Positions 34,396-45,050 are shown, numbered from the stretch's first letter. The stretch is DNA of 64,000 nt from Bacteroidota bacterium (GCA_020161455.1 JAIUNZ010000006.1:1-64000); one strand, 5' to 3'. The notes: generated by a model not told the origin, from the letters alone. Program-made: numbers and translations.

Positions 34396-37300
34396 ATGAA
34401 AACAAAATTACTTTTCTGCTTATTTGTTATATCTTCTTTAACAACTGCAGTGGCACAAATTTGTACTGCTTTTCCGGTTCCTTTTCACGAAGGTTTTAAT
34501 AGCGACTCTACTAGTGAAAGCTGTTGGACAGTAATTAATGCCAATAGCGATGCTGATTCTTGGGACATGAACTATGCTACAAATCCATTTGAAGGCAATC
34601 AAGCCGCAATGTTGTTCACGGATTTTAATGCAGGTAATAATAACGACTGGTTAATCTCTCCGACAATTTTAGTATCCGGTAATGAACGCTTAAAATTTAG
34701 ATATAGAGTTCAGAACGCCAATGAGCCTAATGACTTTAGAGTAATGCTTTCTACATCGGGCAGTAATGTTAGTGATTTTACTATTACGCTACTACCGCTA
34801 GCTAGTTACAACAACAGTACTTACATTGAGACAACAATAGATTTATCTAGTTTTACTGGCCCTGTTAACATTGCTTGGCATGTTCCCCCAGGTGGGCTTG
34901 ATGGTTGGCGTTTGTTTATTGACGATGTAAATGTAGAAACTATTCCATCCTGTACAGAACCATCGCTTCTTGTAGCGTCTAACCAAACGGACACTAGTGT
35001 TACGCTATCATGGCAAAATAGTGTGGCAAACTCCTACGAAATAGTGGCGTTCCCTTGTGGTTCGCCAGCGCCAGATGCGAATACAACAGGCTTTATTACT
35101 AGTACAACAAACCCAACTGTAGTTACTGGATTAACCCCAAACACTTGTTATGATTTTTATATAAGAGCAAACTGTGGCACTAATGATTTGAGTATTTGGA
35201 GCAATAGGGCTTCCTCCTCAACATTAATTACGTCGCCAATTTGTGGAGGTCAATTTTATGACAATGGTGGCGCCAATGGAAATTATCTAAATAATAGTGA
35301 TACTACAACAATCATTTGCCCCTCTAACAGTGGAGAACTTGTAACTGTTACGTTTTCTTCCTTTACTACAGAACCAACATGGGATGGTCTTTATGTATTT
35401 AATGGAAATTCTATAAATGCACCCCAAATTATGAGTGGAAATGGAACTGGAAACGGTAATTTAGGTCAATTATCTGGAGCGTTTTGGGGAACCACCATTC
35501 CGGGACCTTTTACTTCAACTAGTAATGATGGTTGTTTAACCTTTCGATTTAGAAGTGATGGGAGTTCTAATCAATCTGGCTGGGTGGCAGCTGTTACTTG
35601 CTCACTGCCTTCTGCTTGTGCCAAACCAGATACTTTAGTTGTTTCGCAAGTAATGACTAATTCGGCACAAGTAACTTGGAATCAACCAATGAATGCTGAC
35701 ACAACCGTGGCTTCCAATTGGGAAGTACTTGTTGTTCCGTGCAATTCTTCAACGCCAACCTCAAATACTGTAGGTATTCCGTCTAATGCTACTACTTTTT
35801 TAATGACCAACCTAGCGTCAAACGTTTGTTATGATGTATATGTTAGAGCCATTTGTAATGCAAGCAGTGTGAGCAATTGGTCTTCCAAAAGTAGCTTTAC
35901 GACTACTTGTCCCATTCAACAGTTGCCCCTTAGAGAAAGTTTTAATTCTAATTCGACCACTCAAAATTGTTGGACAATCATTAATGGTAATGGAGATGCT
36001 GATTCGTGGAGTATGGATTACGGCTTAAACACTTATGAAGGCGATCAGTGCGCGTCTATAAACACCGATTTTAATGCCGGAAACAATAACGATTGGTTGA
36101 TTACTCCTCAGATGGTTTTGACAGGCAATGAGCGATTGAGGTTTAGATATAGAGTGCAAACTGCTACTGAGCCTAATGACTTTAGAGTAATGATTTCTAC
36201 ATCAGGAAACAATGCGGCTGACTTTACAACCACTTTGGTTCCGCTAGCAACCTATAGTAACACCACGTATGCCGAAATGACCGTTAGTCTTTCGGGTTAT
36301 ACTGGTCCTGTTTTTATAGGGTGGCATGTGCCTTCTGGTGGGCTTGATGGTTGGAGATTGTATATAGATGATGTGAATGTAGAGCAAATTCCATCTTGCT
36401 CTGAGCCAACTTCTTTAACCGTTTCAAACGCGACACTTTCGTCAGTAAATTTGAGTTGGACAGATACTAATACGTCAAATCCATCTAGTTGGGAAGTTCT
36501 AGTATTGCCGTGTGGTAGTGCACAACCAAATGAAAATCTTACTGGAGTTTTAGCTTCTAGCAATAACTCCTTTTTAATTACCGGATTACAACCTTCTACA
36601 TGCTATACTACTTATGTTAGAGCTATTTGTTCTTCTACAAACAAAAGTTTTTGGTCGCTTGGCACAACGTTTTATACTTCGATAAGTAATGATGACTGTG
36701 AAAATGCTATTTTACTACCTGTAAACAATGCTTCTAGTTGTAGTATAGTAACGCCCGTGCTTCTAGCTGGCGCAACACCATCTGCTTTACCGCTATCATC
36801 AACTTGCCAAGGAGTTGCCAATGATGATGTTTGGTTTAGTTTTGTAGCTACTAATGCTACATTAGCAATTTCTTTTCAAAGTACTATTGGAGGTACTACT
36901 AGCATTAATCATGCAGTTTATTCTGGAGACTGCAACAACTTAACCCTTTTGTATTGTAATACTGCCAATCAAGTTTGGAGCACTGCAACCAATCTTATTG
37001 TTGGAAACACTTATTATATTAGAGTTTATTCAACTTTAAACACTCTACAAAATGCAACTTTCACACTTTGTATATCAACTCCTTCTACTTGTTCTACTGC
37101 TATCCCGGTTTGTGGCATCAATGCTTATCCAAACACGACTGGAAACCCTAGTTTAGGGAGTATTGGCTGCTTAGTTACTACTCCAAACGCAAGTTTCTTT
37201 GTTGTAAAAGTAGCACAAACTGGGGCAATCAATTTATTGATAACGCAAACGACCAACCCTAATGGCACACCAAACTTAGACGTTGATTATGCCGCGTGGG

Positions 37301-38928
37301 GACCGTTTGACGGGCAAGATAGCGCGTGTAATTTTGTTGGCAATGGTCAACCTTTTGGCGCACCAGGTATTGGAGTTCCTGTTTCTCAACAATATGGATG
37401 TAGTTACAGTGCAGCTGCCACCGAAACTTTAAACATAACCAATGCAATAGCAGATCAATACTATATAGTACTAGTTACTAATTTTAGTAACCAACCCGGC
37501 TTTATCACTATAGTACAATCAAATTTGAATACTCAAGGTGCTGGTTCGATAGACTGTGTTGGTATCAGATTAAATGCTTTTGTGGACAACAATAACAATG
37601 GTATTAAAGATGCAAATGATGCTGATTTTCCGCTAGGACAATTTCATTATGAAGTTAACAACAATGGTATGATACATAATATCATTTCGCCAACAGGCAG
37701 CTATACTATTTTTGATTCTAACCTATCGAATAGCTATGATTTAAGTTATACTATTAACAATGATTATACGTCAATGTATAGTATCAATACAAATTATTCT
37801 GCTATAAATGTTGCTTCGGGTGGTTTAACTACTTATTATTTTCCAGTCACTATTAATGAAGACTATACCGATTTGGCTGTTACTCTTTCTCCCCTAAATG
37901 CGCCAAGAGCCGGCACTAGTTATCAGAATAAAATAACGTATACTAACAATGGCACACAGGTAATTGCTTTGGGAACATTGCAATTTATTAAAAACGATTT
38001 GTTAACCATAACAAACAATGGAGCAATTGGCGGAACACCAACAGGAAATGGGTTTATCTATAATTTCACCAATTTATTACCTTATGAAAGCAGAAGCATA
38101 ACGGTAGCTATGCAAGTTCCCACAATTCCAACGGTTTCAATAGGACAGTTATTAACAAATTCGGCACAAGTTACACCACCAACAGGAGATGTAGTTTTGA
38201 ATAACAATACTGCTTCATTAACTCAAGCAATAATTGCTGCTTATGACCCAAATGATAAAACAGAATCCCATGGTGAAGAAATTGTTTTCGATTCGTTTGG
38301 TCAAGATGATTATCTACATTACACCATTCGATTTGAGAATACAGGAAATATAACAGCATTAAATGTTTATTTAGAAGATATTTTAGATGATCAACTGGAT
38401 GAATCTTCGATTATCATAGAGTCTGCCAGTCATAATTATACGCTTGATAGAACCAACCGAAACTTGTATTGGACTTTCAAAAACATTTATCTGCCGGTTT
38501 CCGTTGCTAACACAACTATTGGCAAGGGTTATGTAACTTTTAAAGCAAAATTAAAACCAGGCTTTGCTATTGGCGACATTATCCCAAATACTGCTTCAAT
38601 TTTCTTTGATACCAATCCGGCTATTGTTACTAATACGTTTAACACCGAGTTTGTACAAGTATTAAACACAAGCACTTTCACACAAGCTAACGTGGTAATT
38701 TACCCAAATCCTGCTACCAGCTATGTGCAGGTTGCGTTAAACAATTCGGCAGAAAACATAAGCACAATAACTTTGATGGATGTTTTAGGGAAAACAATCC
38801 TAAAACAGCAGCAGATTGGTGCAAACCAAACCATTATTAATACTGCATCATTATCAAAAGGAATTTATTTGATAAAAATCACTTCGGAAACGAATGAAAG
38901 TGTGGTAAAAAAAATGATTATACAATAA
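34396..38928 (+). CDS. Large T9SS-secreted surface protein, paralogue 1
   Basis: A 1510-residue exported protein, probably an adhesin or surface protein. The signal peptide is MKTKLLFCLFVISSLTTAVA. Two MAM/choice-of-anchor-J-like domains (roughly 25-190 and 510-680, both with GNNNDWLI and GGLDGWRL.IDDVNVE) alternate with fibronectin III-like domains (TNLASNVCYDVYVRAICN). A CUB-like domain is near 285-410 (GPFTSTSNDGCLTFRFRSDG). A DUF7619-like conserved repeat (AYDPNDKTESHG...FENTGNITALNVYLEDIL) and a type A T9SS sorting domain finish it. The start at 34396 is chosen because it precedes the signal peptide and follows the promoter; an upstream TTG overlaps the pseudogene stop. The last ~250 bp are almost identical to paralogue 2. 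Confidence 0.88.
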   Translation: MKTKLLFCLFVISSLTTAVAQICTAFPVPFHEGFNSDSTSESCWTVINANSDADSWDMNYATNPFEGNQAAMLFTDFNAGNNNDWLISPTILVSGNERLKFRYRVQNANEPNDFRVMLSTSGSNVSDFTITLLPLASYNNSTYIETTIDLSSFTGPVNIAWHVPPGGLDGWRLFIDDVNVETIPSCTEPSLLVASNQTDTSVTLSWQNSVANSYEIVAFPCGSPAPDANTTGFITSTTNPTVVTGLTPNTCYDFYIRANCGTNDLSIWSNRASSSTLITSPICGGQFYDNGGANGNYLNNSDTTTIICPSNSGELVTVTFSSFTTEPTWDGLYVFNGNSINAPQIMSGNGTGNGNLGQLSGAFWGTTIPGPFTSTSNDGCLTFRFRSDGSSNQSGWVAAVTCSLPSACAKPDTLVVSQVMTNSAQVTWNQPMNADTTVASNWEVLVVPCNSSTPTSNTVGIPSNATTFLMTNLASNVCYDVYVRAICNASSVSNWSSKSSFTTTCPIQQLPLRESFNSNSTTQNCWTIINGNGDADSWSMDYGLNTYEGDQCASINTDFNAGNNNDWLITPQMVLTGNERLRFRYRVQTATEPNDFRVMISTSGNNAADFTTTLVPLATYSNTTYAEMTVSLSGYTGPVFIGWHVPSGGLDGWRLYIDDVNVEQIPSCSEPTSLTVSNATLSSVNLSWTDTNTSNPSSWEVLVLPCGSAQPNENLTGVLASSNNSFLITGLQPSTCYTTYVRAICSSTNKSFWSLGTTFYTSISNDDCENAILLPVNNASSCSIVTPVLLAGATPSALPLSSTCQGVANDDVWFSFVATNATLAISFQSTIGGTTSINHAVYSGDCNNLTLLYCNTANQVWSTATNLIVGNTYYIRVYSTLNTLQNATFTLCISTPSTCSTAIPVCGINAYPNTTGNPSLGSIGCLVTTPNASFFVVKVAQTGAINLLITQTTNPNGTPNLDVDYAAWGPFDGQDSACNFVGNGQPFGAPGIGVPVSQQYGCSYSAAATETLNITNAIADQYYIVLVTNFSNQPGFITIVQSNLNTQGAGSIDCVGIRLNAFVDNNNNGIKDANDADFPLGQFHYEVNNNGMIHNIISPTGSYTIFDSNLSNSYDLSYTINNDYTSMYSINTNYSAINVASGGLTTYYFPVTINEDYTDLAVTLSPLNAPRAGTSYQNKITYTNNGTQVIALGTLQFIKNDLLTITNNGAIGGTPTGNGFIYNFTNLLPYESRSITVAMQVPTIPTVSIGQLLTNSAQVTPPTGDVVLNNNTASLTQAIIAAYDPNDKTESHGEEIVFDSFGQDDYLHYTIRFENTGNITALNVYLEDILDDQLDESSIIIESASHNYTLDRTNRNLYWTFKNIYLPVSVANTTIGKGYVTFKAKLKPGFAIGDIIPNTASIFFDTNPAIVTNTFNTEFVQVLNTSTFTQANVVIYPNPATSYVQVALNNSAENISTITLMDVLGKTILKQQQIGANQTIINTASLSKGIYLIKITSETNESVVKKMIIQ

Positions 38929-38945
38929 GTGTTGATTGAAAATAT

Positions 38946-38972
38946 AAAGTCCCGAAAATTTCGGGACTTTTT
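38946..38972 (+). terminator. Terminator after T9SS paralogue 1
   Basis: The arms AAAGTCCCGAAA and TTTCGGGACTTT (38946-38970) are followed by TTG. The same hairpin recurs after paralogue 2. Confidence 0.7.
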
Positions 38973-38988
38973 GTATTGTTTTATTTTA

Positions 38989-38996
38989 TATATTTG
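38989..38996 (+). promoter_or_regulatory. -7 promoter box (TATATTTG)
   Basis: TATATTTG ends 21 bp before the ATG at 39018 and directly follows the terminator of the previous gene, so the paralogue is a separate unit. Confidence 0.6.
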
Positions 38997-39017
38997 ACTC
39001 ACTAACATATTGTTATT

Positions 39018-41030
39018 ATGAAAAAATCTTTACTTAATATTGTTTTTCTGTTTGCAACAGTTTTATCCTATTCACAATTGTATGAAGGTTTTGAAAACAA
39101 TACTGGTCCAGATGCATTGCCATCTACCAATTGGACTTTAGGAAGTGGAAACTGGACGGTTTTTAATAGCACTAATAATTCACCTATTTATTGGACTATA
39201 ACCTCAATAGTTTCAGTACCTACTCAAGTTTATCAAGGAACTAAAGCCGCTTATTGCAACCGTTCTACAAATTTTCAAAATGGTCCTGTCGAAAATTATT
39301 TGGTTACTCCAATGGTTACCATCCCTGTTGATGGTCAATTACGATTTCAAACTAGAGCTTTTCTAGGAGGCATTCAAGGAACTAAATATCAAATAAAAGT
39401 AGCACCTGCAACAGCAAGCCCGACAGATGCTAGTGCTTTTACTACCATACAAGAATGGACTGACGGCACTCTAAATCAAACATCTCCTATATATTATGAA
39501 CAAAAAACAGTTAATTTATCTGCCTATGCAGGTCAAGACGTTTATGTTGCCTTTGTTATGAGACAAGAAGCAATACAGGCTCCTTTTGGAGATAGATGGT
39601 TTATTGATGATGTACATATTGGATCAAGTACAGATTGCTACTATATCGGTCAGTGCCCGCAAGAATTGGCTTTAATTGCATTTTTAGACAGTAATAACAA
39701 TGGCATAAAAGATGCAAACGAAGCTATTTTTATCTTTGGTAGCTTTGTATATCAAATAAACAATTCGGGCAACACTTTGTATGGTGCTAATAATTATGGC
39801 TATTATTATATATTTGATAACAATCCGCTTAATTCCTATACTATTAGCTTTGCTGTTAATAGTAATTTAGGTTCCTATTATACTTGTACTACAACACATA
39901 ATAATATTACGCTTCCAACAGGAAGTGGTACTAACATTTTGTACTTTCCAGTAGCTAATCCAAATCCTTTTAAAGATGTATCATTATCTTTAACGCCCTT
40001 ATCACCAGCAAAACCAAATTATCTTGGCAGTTATCAAGTTGAATATAAAAATTTAGGTACTCAAATAATTAATAATGGCACAGTAACGTTTACAAAAGAC
40101 CCTAATATATCTATAATTTATGGAGTTCCATCCGATATAGAACAAACCCCTACTGGTTTTACACATAATTTTACCAATTTAGCACCCTTAGAAACTAGAT
40201 CTTTCAATTTTATATTTAATATTCCTAATATACCGACTGTTCAACTAGGCGACTTGCTCACTAGTTCGGCTTATATAACCATTAATGATGATGTTAATTT
40301 AGCTAACAATACAGCAATACTTACCCAAACCGTTGTTGGCGCATTTGACCCAAATGATATAATGGAATCGCATGGAGAAAAAATTGTTTTTGAGGATTTT
40401 ACAACAGATGATTATTTAATATATACCATCCGATTTGAGAATACGGGTACTGCCAATGCAGAGTTTATCCGGATAGAAGATGCATTAGACAGTCAACTGG
40501 ATGAAAATACGTTTGAATTACTATCTGCTAGTCATGATGTGAACGTAAGACGTGATGGTACGGCACTTACCTTCCACTTTTATGATATAAATTTGCCGCC
40601 AAGTACTATTAACATTAATGACGGGCATGGTTATGTTCAATTTAAGATTAAACCCAAAACGGGTTATGCTATTGGCGATATTATTCCAAACACTGCAAGC
40701 ATCTTCTTTGATTATAATCCACCAATTGTAACCAATACCTTTGAGACCGAGTTTGTGGAAAATTTATCAACAAGCACTTTTACAAAGGACAACGTGGTAA
40801 TTTACCCAAATCCTGCTACCAACTATGTGCAGGTTGCGTTAAACAATTCGGCAGAAAACATAAGCACAATAACTTTGATGGATGTTTTAGGGAAAACAAT
40901 CCTAAAACAGCAGCAGATTGGTGCAAACCAAACCAATATTAATACTGCATCATTATCAAAAGGAATCTATTTGATAAAAATCACTTCGGAAACGAATGAA
41001 AGTGTGGTAAAAAAACTGATTATACAATAA
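39018..41030 (+). CDS. T9SS-secreted surface protein, paralogue 2
   Basis: A 670-residue exported protein. Signal peptide MKKSLLNIVFLFATVLSYS, a choice-of-anchor-J/MAM-like domain (YEGFENNTGPDALPSTNWTL to RWFIDDVHIG), an SdrD-like segment (AFLDSNNNGIKDANEAIF), the same DUF7619-like repeat as paralogue 1 (FDPNDIMESHGEKIVFEDF) and a type A T9SS sorting domain (VVIYPNPATNYVQ to KKLIIQ). It is the shortest of three tandem paralogues and has no CUB or clear FN3 domain. Predicted location is the cell surface or medium. The 3' end is nearly identical to that of paralogue 1 at the DNA level, which suggests recent gene conversion or duplication. Confidence 0.87.
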   Translation: MKKSLLNIVFLFATVLSYSQLYEGFENNTGPDALPSTNWTLGSGNWTVFNSTNNSPIYWTITSIVSVPTQVYQGTKAAYCNRSTNFQNGPVENYLVTPMVTIPVDGQLRFQTRAFLGGIQGTKYQIKVAPATASPTDASAFTTIQEWTDGTLNQTSPIYYEQKTVNLSAYAGQDVYVAFVMRQEAIQAPFGDRWFIDDVHIGSSTDCYYIGQCPQELALIAFLDSNNNGIKDANEAIFIFGSFVYQINNSGNTLYGANNYGYYYIFDNNPLNSYTISFAVNSNLGSYYTCTTTHNNITLPTGSGTNILYFPVANPNPFKDVSLSLTPLSPAKPNYLGSYQVEYKNLGTQIINNGTVTFTKDPNISIIYGVPSDIEQTPTGFTHNFTNLAPLETRSFNFIFNIPNIPTVQLGDLLTSSAYITINDDVNLANNTAILTQTVVGAFDPNDIMESHGEKIVFEDFTTDDYLIYTIRFENTGTANAEFIRIEDALDSQLDENTFELLSASHDVNVRRDGTALTFHFYDINLPPSTININDGHGYVQFKIKPKTGYAIGDIIPNTASIFFDYNPPIVTNTFETEFVENLSTSTFTKDNVVIYPNPATNYVQVALNNSAENISTITLMDVLGKTILKQQQIGANQTNINTASLSKGIYLIKITSETNESVVKKLIIQ

Positions 41031-41045
41031 GTGTTGTTTGAATAC

Positions 41046-41077
41046 AAAAAGTCCCGAAAATTTCGGGACTTTTTTTT
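41046..41077 (+). terminator. Terminator after T9SS paralogue 2
   Basis: The arms AAAAAGTCCCGAAA and TTTCGGGACTTTTT with an eight-T tract. Near-copy of the hairpin at 38946-38972. Confidence 0.75.
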
Positions 41078-41089
41078 AAATAATTTTTA

Positions 41090-41097
41090 TATATTTG
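41090..41097 (+). promoter_or_regulatory. -7 promoter box (TATATTTG)
   Basis: TATATTTG ends 22 bp before the ATG at 41120 and is followed by ACAATCAAAC, resembling the box before paralogue 1. Confidence 0.6.
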
Positions 41098-41119
41098 ACA
41101 ATCAAACTAAACCAATACT

Positions 41120-44100
41120 ATGAAAAAAACTTTACTTTATTTATTTTTACTGTTTAGCGTTTCATTATTTGCCCAACTTCAAACGGATTATCCACCAATG
41201 GAAGTATGTGATGATAATAATGATGGCATTGCAAACTTTGATTTAACTTCAAAGATTCCTGAAATTTTGGCTGGTGTTAATCCATCGGATTATCAGGTTT
41301 ATTTTTATGAAACTACAGTTGATGCATCGACAGGTGCCAACCCAATTTCAAATCCATCAAACTATACTAATATAGTTCCTAATGTACAAGTTGTATATGT
41401 AGGCATTGTTAATATAAATACTAATGAAACTGTGATTACTTCATTAGAGTTAATGGTTAACCCAACGCCTGTAATTTCTATTCCAACGGTTACGGCTTGT
41501 TATGAACAAGGTATAGCAGGTTTTGATTTGGGCAGTGTAGCTGAAAGTATTTGGGTACAGAACGGAAATGCCTTTAACTCTATTAATGTAGATTTTTACA
41601 TGACTGAAGCAGATGCTGCTAATCAAGTAAACCCTATTGGATATTATTTTCAAACACAAAATCAGGTTACTGATATCTTTGTAAATGTTACAAACACGGT
41701 TACAGGCTGTACATCCATTGGTGTTATTGTTTTAATTGCCGAAGATTGTGGCGGAAACCCTTGTGTTGCGCCATCAAATGGTAATGTTGCTGCAATAACG
41801 ACGACTACGGCAAACGTAGCATGGACTACTAATGGAGGAACTACTATTTTTGAATATATAGTATTGCCTCAAACTTCTGCTCCTCCAACTTCAACAACTG
41901 CTGGAACCGTTTTGGAAAATATCTTTCAAACAGCAGTGAATGGTTTAACGCCAAATACTTGTTATACCTTCTATATTAGAACTATTTGTTCACCTACGGA
42001 GAATAGTTCATGGACATCTGGAACTACCTTTTGTACGCTATCAAATGAATTGTCTTGTGGTGACACTTTTGTAGATAATGGTGGCGCTAATGGTGATTAT
42101 TCAAACAATTCAAATATAACTACTACAATATGTCCATCCAGTCCAAATGAATTTTTAACAGTTTCGTTTAGTGCCTTTAATACAGAAGCAGGTTATGATG
42201 GGCTTTATGTATATGATGGTAATAGTACTGCGGCTACATTACTACCAAGTACTAATGGTGCTGGTACTAATGGTGCATTACCGTTAGCTGGTGCTTATTG
42301 GGGAACTACTATTCCAGGACCATTTACAGGCAGTACGGCTGGCGGTTGTTTAACATTTCGTTTTTCGAGTGATAGCTCGGTTGTTCGCTCGGGTTGGGTG
42401 GCTTCGGTTACTTGTGGGTCTTCAGCACCATGTACACCAGTTACTCAAGTAACTGCAGTACCAAATAATGATACCTCAGCTACGGTTGTTTGGTCAAATG
42501 CTACTACAGCAACTAACTTTGAAGTGTTGGTGTTGCCACAAGGTGCTCCATTGCCAACGGCAAATGCAACTGGATTTTTGACTACTACTGCTAATCCTTA
42601 TACTATTACAGGATTATCAGCTAGTACTTGTTATACCGTATATGTTAGATCAAGATGTGCAAGTGATAATGTAAGCGTTTGGTCAGTGGGTAGTACTTTC
42701 TGCACACCAGCAACGCCACCAGCATGTGGAGGAACATTTGTAGATAATGGTGGTACTAATGCAAACTATGCTAATAGTAGTGATGTAACTACTACTATTT
42801 GCCCAACCGTACCTGGACAATTAGTAACAGTAACTTTTACTGCCTTTGACACCGAAGCAACTTGGGATGCGTTATATGTATTTGACGGAAACTCTATAAA
42901 TGCACCACAAATAGCAAGTACAAATGGTGCTGGCAATGTTCCTGGAGGATTATCAGGTGGTTATTGGGGAGCAGTTATCCCTGGTCCGTTTACTTCTACA
43001 AGTCCAGATGGTTGTTTGACCTTTAGATTTAGAAGTGATGGCTCAGTGTCTAATCCAGGTTGGGTTGCCAATGTTACATGTGGTAATGTAGATAGAGTTA
43101 TATTGAATGCTTTTATAGATACAAATGCTAATGGTATTAAAGACACTGATGAGATATACTTTAATCATGGTTCGTTTGAATATGACACTAATAATTCGGG
43201 CACCAATACAGAGGTATATTCTCCAACAGGCTATTATGTAATCACTGACGATAACGGAACGAATTCGTATGATATTGGATATCAAATCCAACCAGAATAT
43301 ACGGCATACTTTAGTGCTGGTTCGACCGCTTATACTGACATTACTATTCCTATAGGCAGTGGAACACAAAATTTAAACTTCCCAATAACTATTACACAAA
43401 CTTATACGGATGTGGCGGTAACTATCGTACCTATAAATGCTCCTAGAGCAGGAATTACTAATTATAGAAATGAAGTTATAGTATCAAATTACGGCAATGA
43501 AACTATTGCTACGACTACCTTGACATTTACAAAAGACAGTAATCTAACCATTGTAAACACATCAGATGCTGGTGCCATATCAATACCTACAGGTTTCACT
43601 AGGACGTTTACTGATTTGCTTCCAAACGAAAGTAGAAGCATTATTATAAACATGAGTGTTCCATCAATTCCAACGGTAAGTATTGGTCAGGTATTGACAA
43701 ATACTGCAACAGTAACGCCACCTACGAATGACTTATTAGCAAATAATAATAACGCCACACTTAGCCAACCTATTGTTGCCGCATATGATCCAAACGATAA
43801 ATTGGAATCTCATGGTGGCAGAATACAATTTGATTCCTTTACTCAAAACGATTTTTTAGTTTACACTATTCGATTTGAAAACACTGGGAATACAAGTGCT
43901 CTAAATGTAAAAGTTACGGATATTTTGGATAGTAGAATTGATGAGACTTCATTGAGAATGTTATCTGCCAGTCACAGTTATCTTTTAACACGAAATGGTG
44001 CTAATTTGCTATGGGATTTTAAAGATATTCTCTTGCCCGTTTCTATTCCTAATACACAATTGGGGAAAGGCTTTATTACTTTCAAAGTGAAACTTAAACC

Positions 44101-44470
44101 AGGTTTTGCAATAGGAGATATTATTCCAAATACGGCTAATATATTCTTTGATACCAATCCAGCGATTGTAACAAATACTTTTAACACAGAGTTTGTTCAA
44201 AGTTTAAGTAATTCATCATTTGCCGATAGTGATTTGGTAGTTTATCCAAATCCAGCATCAAGTTATGTACAAATTGCATTAAATAATGCAACCCAAAATA
44301 TACGTTCAATTGTAATATACGATTTGCTTGGCAAAAAAGTTTTGGAAACCAATAGCGTAACATCCAATGAAATAACATTAAACACATCATCATTAATAAA
44401 AGGAGTTTATTTGTTAGAAATAAATGCTAACTCGAATGAAAGATTGGTGAAAAAATTAGTTATTCAATAA
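41120..44470 (+). CDS. T9SS-secreted surface protein, paralogue 3
   Basis: A 1116-residue exported protein with signal peptide MKKTLLYLFLLFSVSLFA. After an N-terminal region of its own (YPPMEVCDDNNDGIANFDL) it carries FN3-like domains (VNGLTPNTCYTFYIRTIC, ITGLSASTCYTVYVRSRC) alternating with two CUB-like domains (GPFTGSTAGGCLTFRFSSDS, GPFTSTSPDGCLTFRFRSDG). The SdrD-like segment, the DUF7619-like repeat (AYDPNDKLESHGGRIQFDSF) and a type A T9SS sorting domain follow. The architecture overlaps strongly with paralogue 1. The sorting domain is more diverged than between paralogues 1 and 2, so this copy escaped the recent sequence exchange. Confidence 0.87.
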   Translation: MKKTLLYLFLLFSVSLFAQLQTDYPPMEVCDDNNDGIANFDLTSKIPEILAGVNPSDYQVYFYETTVDASTGANPISNPSNYTNIVPNVQVVYVGIVNINTNETVITSLELMVNPTPVISIPTVTACYEQGIAGFDLGSVAESIWVQNGNAFNSINVDFYMTEADAANQVNPIGYYFQTQNQVTDIFVNVTNTVTGCTSIGVIVLIAEDCGGNPCVAPSNGNVAAITTTTANVAWTTNGGTTIFEYIVLPQTSAPPTSTTAGTVLENIFQTAVNGLTPNTCYTFYIRTICSPTENSSWTSGTTFCTLSNELSCGDTFVDNGGANGDYSNNSNITTTICPSSPNEFLTVSFSAFNTEAGYDGLYVYDGNSTAATLLPSTNGAGTNGALPLAGAYWGTTIPGPFTGSTAGGCLTFRFSSDSSVVRSGWVASVTCGSSAPCTPVTQVTAVPNNDTSATVVWSNATTATNFEVLVLPQGAPLPTANATGFLTTTANPYTITGLSASTCYTVYVRSRCASDNVSVWSVGSTFCTPATPPACGGTFVDNGGTNANYANSSDVTTTICPTVPGQLVTVTFTAFDTEATWDALYVFDGNSINAPQIASTNGAGNVPGGLSGGYWGAVIPGPFTSTSPDGCLTFRFRSDGSVSNPGWVANVTCGNVDRVILNAFIDTNANGIKDTDEIYFNHGSFEYDTNNSGTNTEVYSPTGYYVITDDNGTNSYDIGYQIQPEYTAYFSAGSTAYTDITIPIGSGTQNLNFPITITQTYTDVAVTIVPINAPRAGITNYRNEVIVSNYGNETIATTTLTFTKDSNLTIVNTSDAGAISIPTGFTRTFTDLLPNESRSIIINMSVPSIPTVSIGQVLTNTATVTPPTNDLLANNNNATLSQPIVAAYDPNDKLESHGGRIQFDSFTQNDFLVYTIRFENTGNTSALNVKVTDILDSRIDETSLRMLSASHSYLLTRNGANLLWDFKDILLPVSIPNTQLGKGFITFKVKLKPGFAIGDIIPNTANIFFDTNPAIVTNTFNTEFVQSLSNSSFADSDLVVYPNPASSYVQIALNNATQNIRSIVIYDLLGKKVLETNSVTSNEITLNTSSLIKGVYLLEINANSNERLVKKLVIQ

Positions 44471-44491
44471 CACCCTATAACCTTATTTCAT

Positions 44492-44523
44492 AAAAAAGTT
44501 CGATAATTGTATCGAACTTTTTT
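44492..44523. terminator. Bidirectional terminator between T9SS paralogue 3 and tspO
   Basis: A perfect 14-bp stem (AAAAAAGTTCGATA and its complement, loop ATTG), A-rich before and T-rich after, between convergent genes. Confidence 0.8.
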
Positions 44524-44524
44524 A

Positions 44525-44998
44525 TTAATTTAAGTTCCATATAGAAAAAGTTAATAAAGTAGCAAAACTGACCCAGATGATATAAGGAATAAGCAAATAA
44601 GCTGCAACTTTATCAATCTTTTTAAATTGCAACATCGTTTCATAAATCATCAACCAAAGTACAATGATTTCAATTGAAGCCAACATAAAATTGTGCAATC
44701 CAAAGAACAAAAATGACCACAAAGCATTCAAAGCTAATTGAATTAAAAAAAACAAAAAAGCTTTTTTAACGGCAGCTTCATTTATTCCTATTTTATTCCA
44801 AATACGCCCGCCAGCATAGCCCATTAGTACATAAAGCGTTGTCCATACAGGTGCAAAAATCCAATTGGGTGGATTAAAACTTGGTTTGTTAATATTGGCA
44901 TACCAAGTAGGAATATTTTCTTGAGTAACAATACTTGATAAATAACCTACAGCAAGGCAAGTCATAATCACTGTAGCTATTCGTAAAATGTTTTGCAT
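44525..44998 (-). CDS. tspO: TspO/MBR family membrane protein
   Basis: A 157-residue protein with five membrane helices. Family features: WYANINKPSFNPPNWIFAPVWTTLYVLMGYAGGRIW, cited here in pieces as NKPSFNPPNWIFAPVW and LYVLMGYAGGRIW, followed by LFFLIQLALNALWSFLFFG. TspO proteins bind tetrapyrroles and regulate their turnover or transport, and respond to stress and light in some bacteria. Monocistronic, with a TATATTTG box 15 bp upstream, convergent to the T9SS paralogue. Confidence 0.93.
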   Translation of the reverse strand: MQNILRIATVIMTCLAVGYLSSIVTQENIPTWYANINKPSFNPPNWIFAPVWTTLYVLMGYAGGRIWNKIGINEAAVKKAFLFFLIQLALNALWSFLFFGLHNFMLASIEIIVLWLMIYETMLQFKKIDKVAAYLLIPYIIWVSFATLLTFSIWNLN

Positions 44999-45012
44999 AA
45001 ATAGTTTTTATC

Positions 45013-45020
45013 CAAATATA
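45013..45020 (-). promoter_or_regulatory. -7 promoter box (TATATTTG) for tspO
   Basis: The reverse complement of CAAATATA, 15-22 bp upstream of the tspO start. Confidence 0.6.
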
Positions 45021-45050
45021 CTACACAATTTATTATTCTACTAAAAAAAG

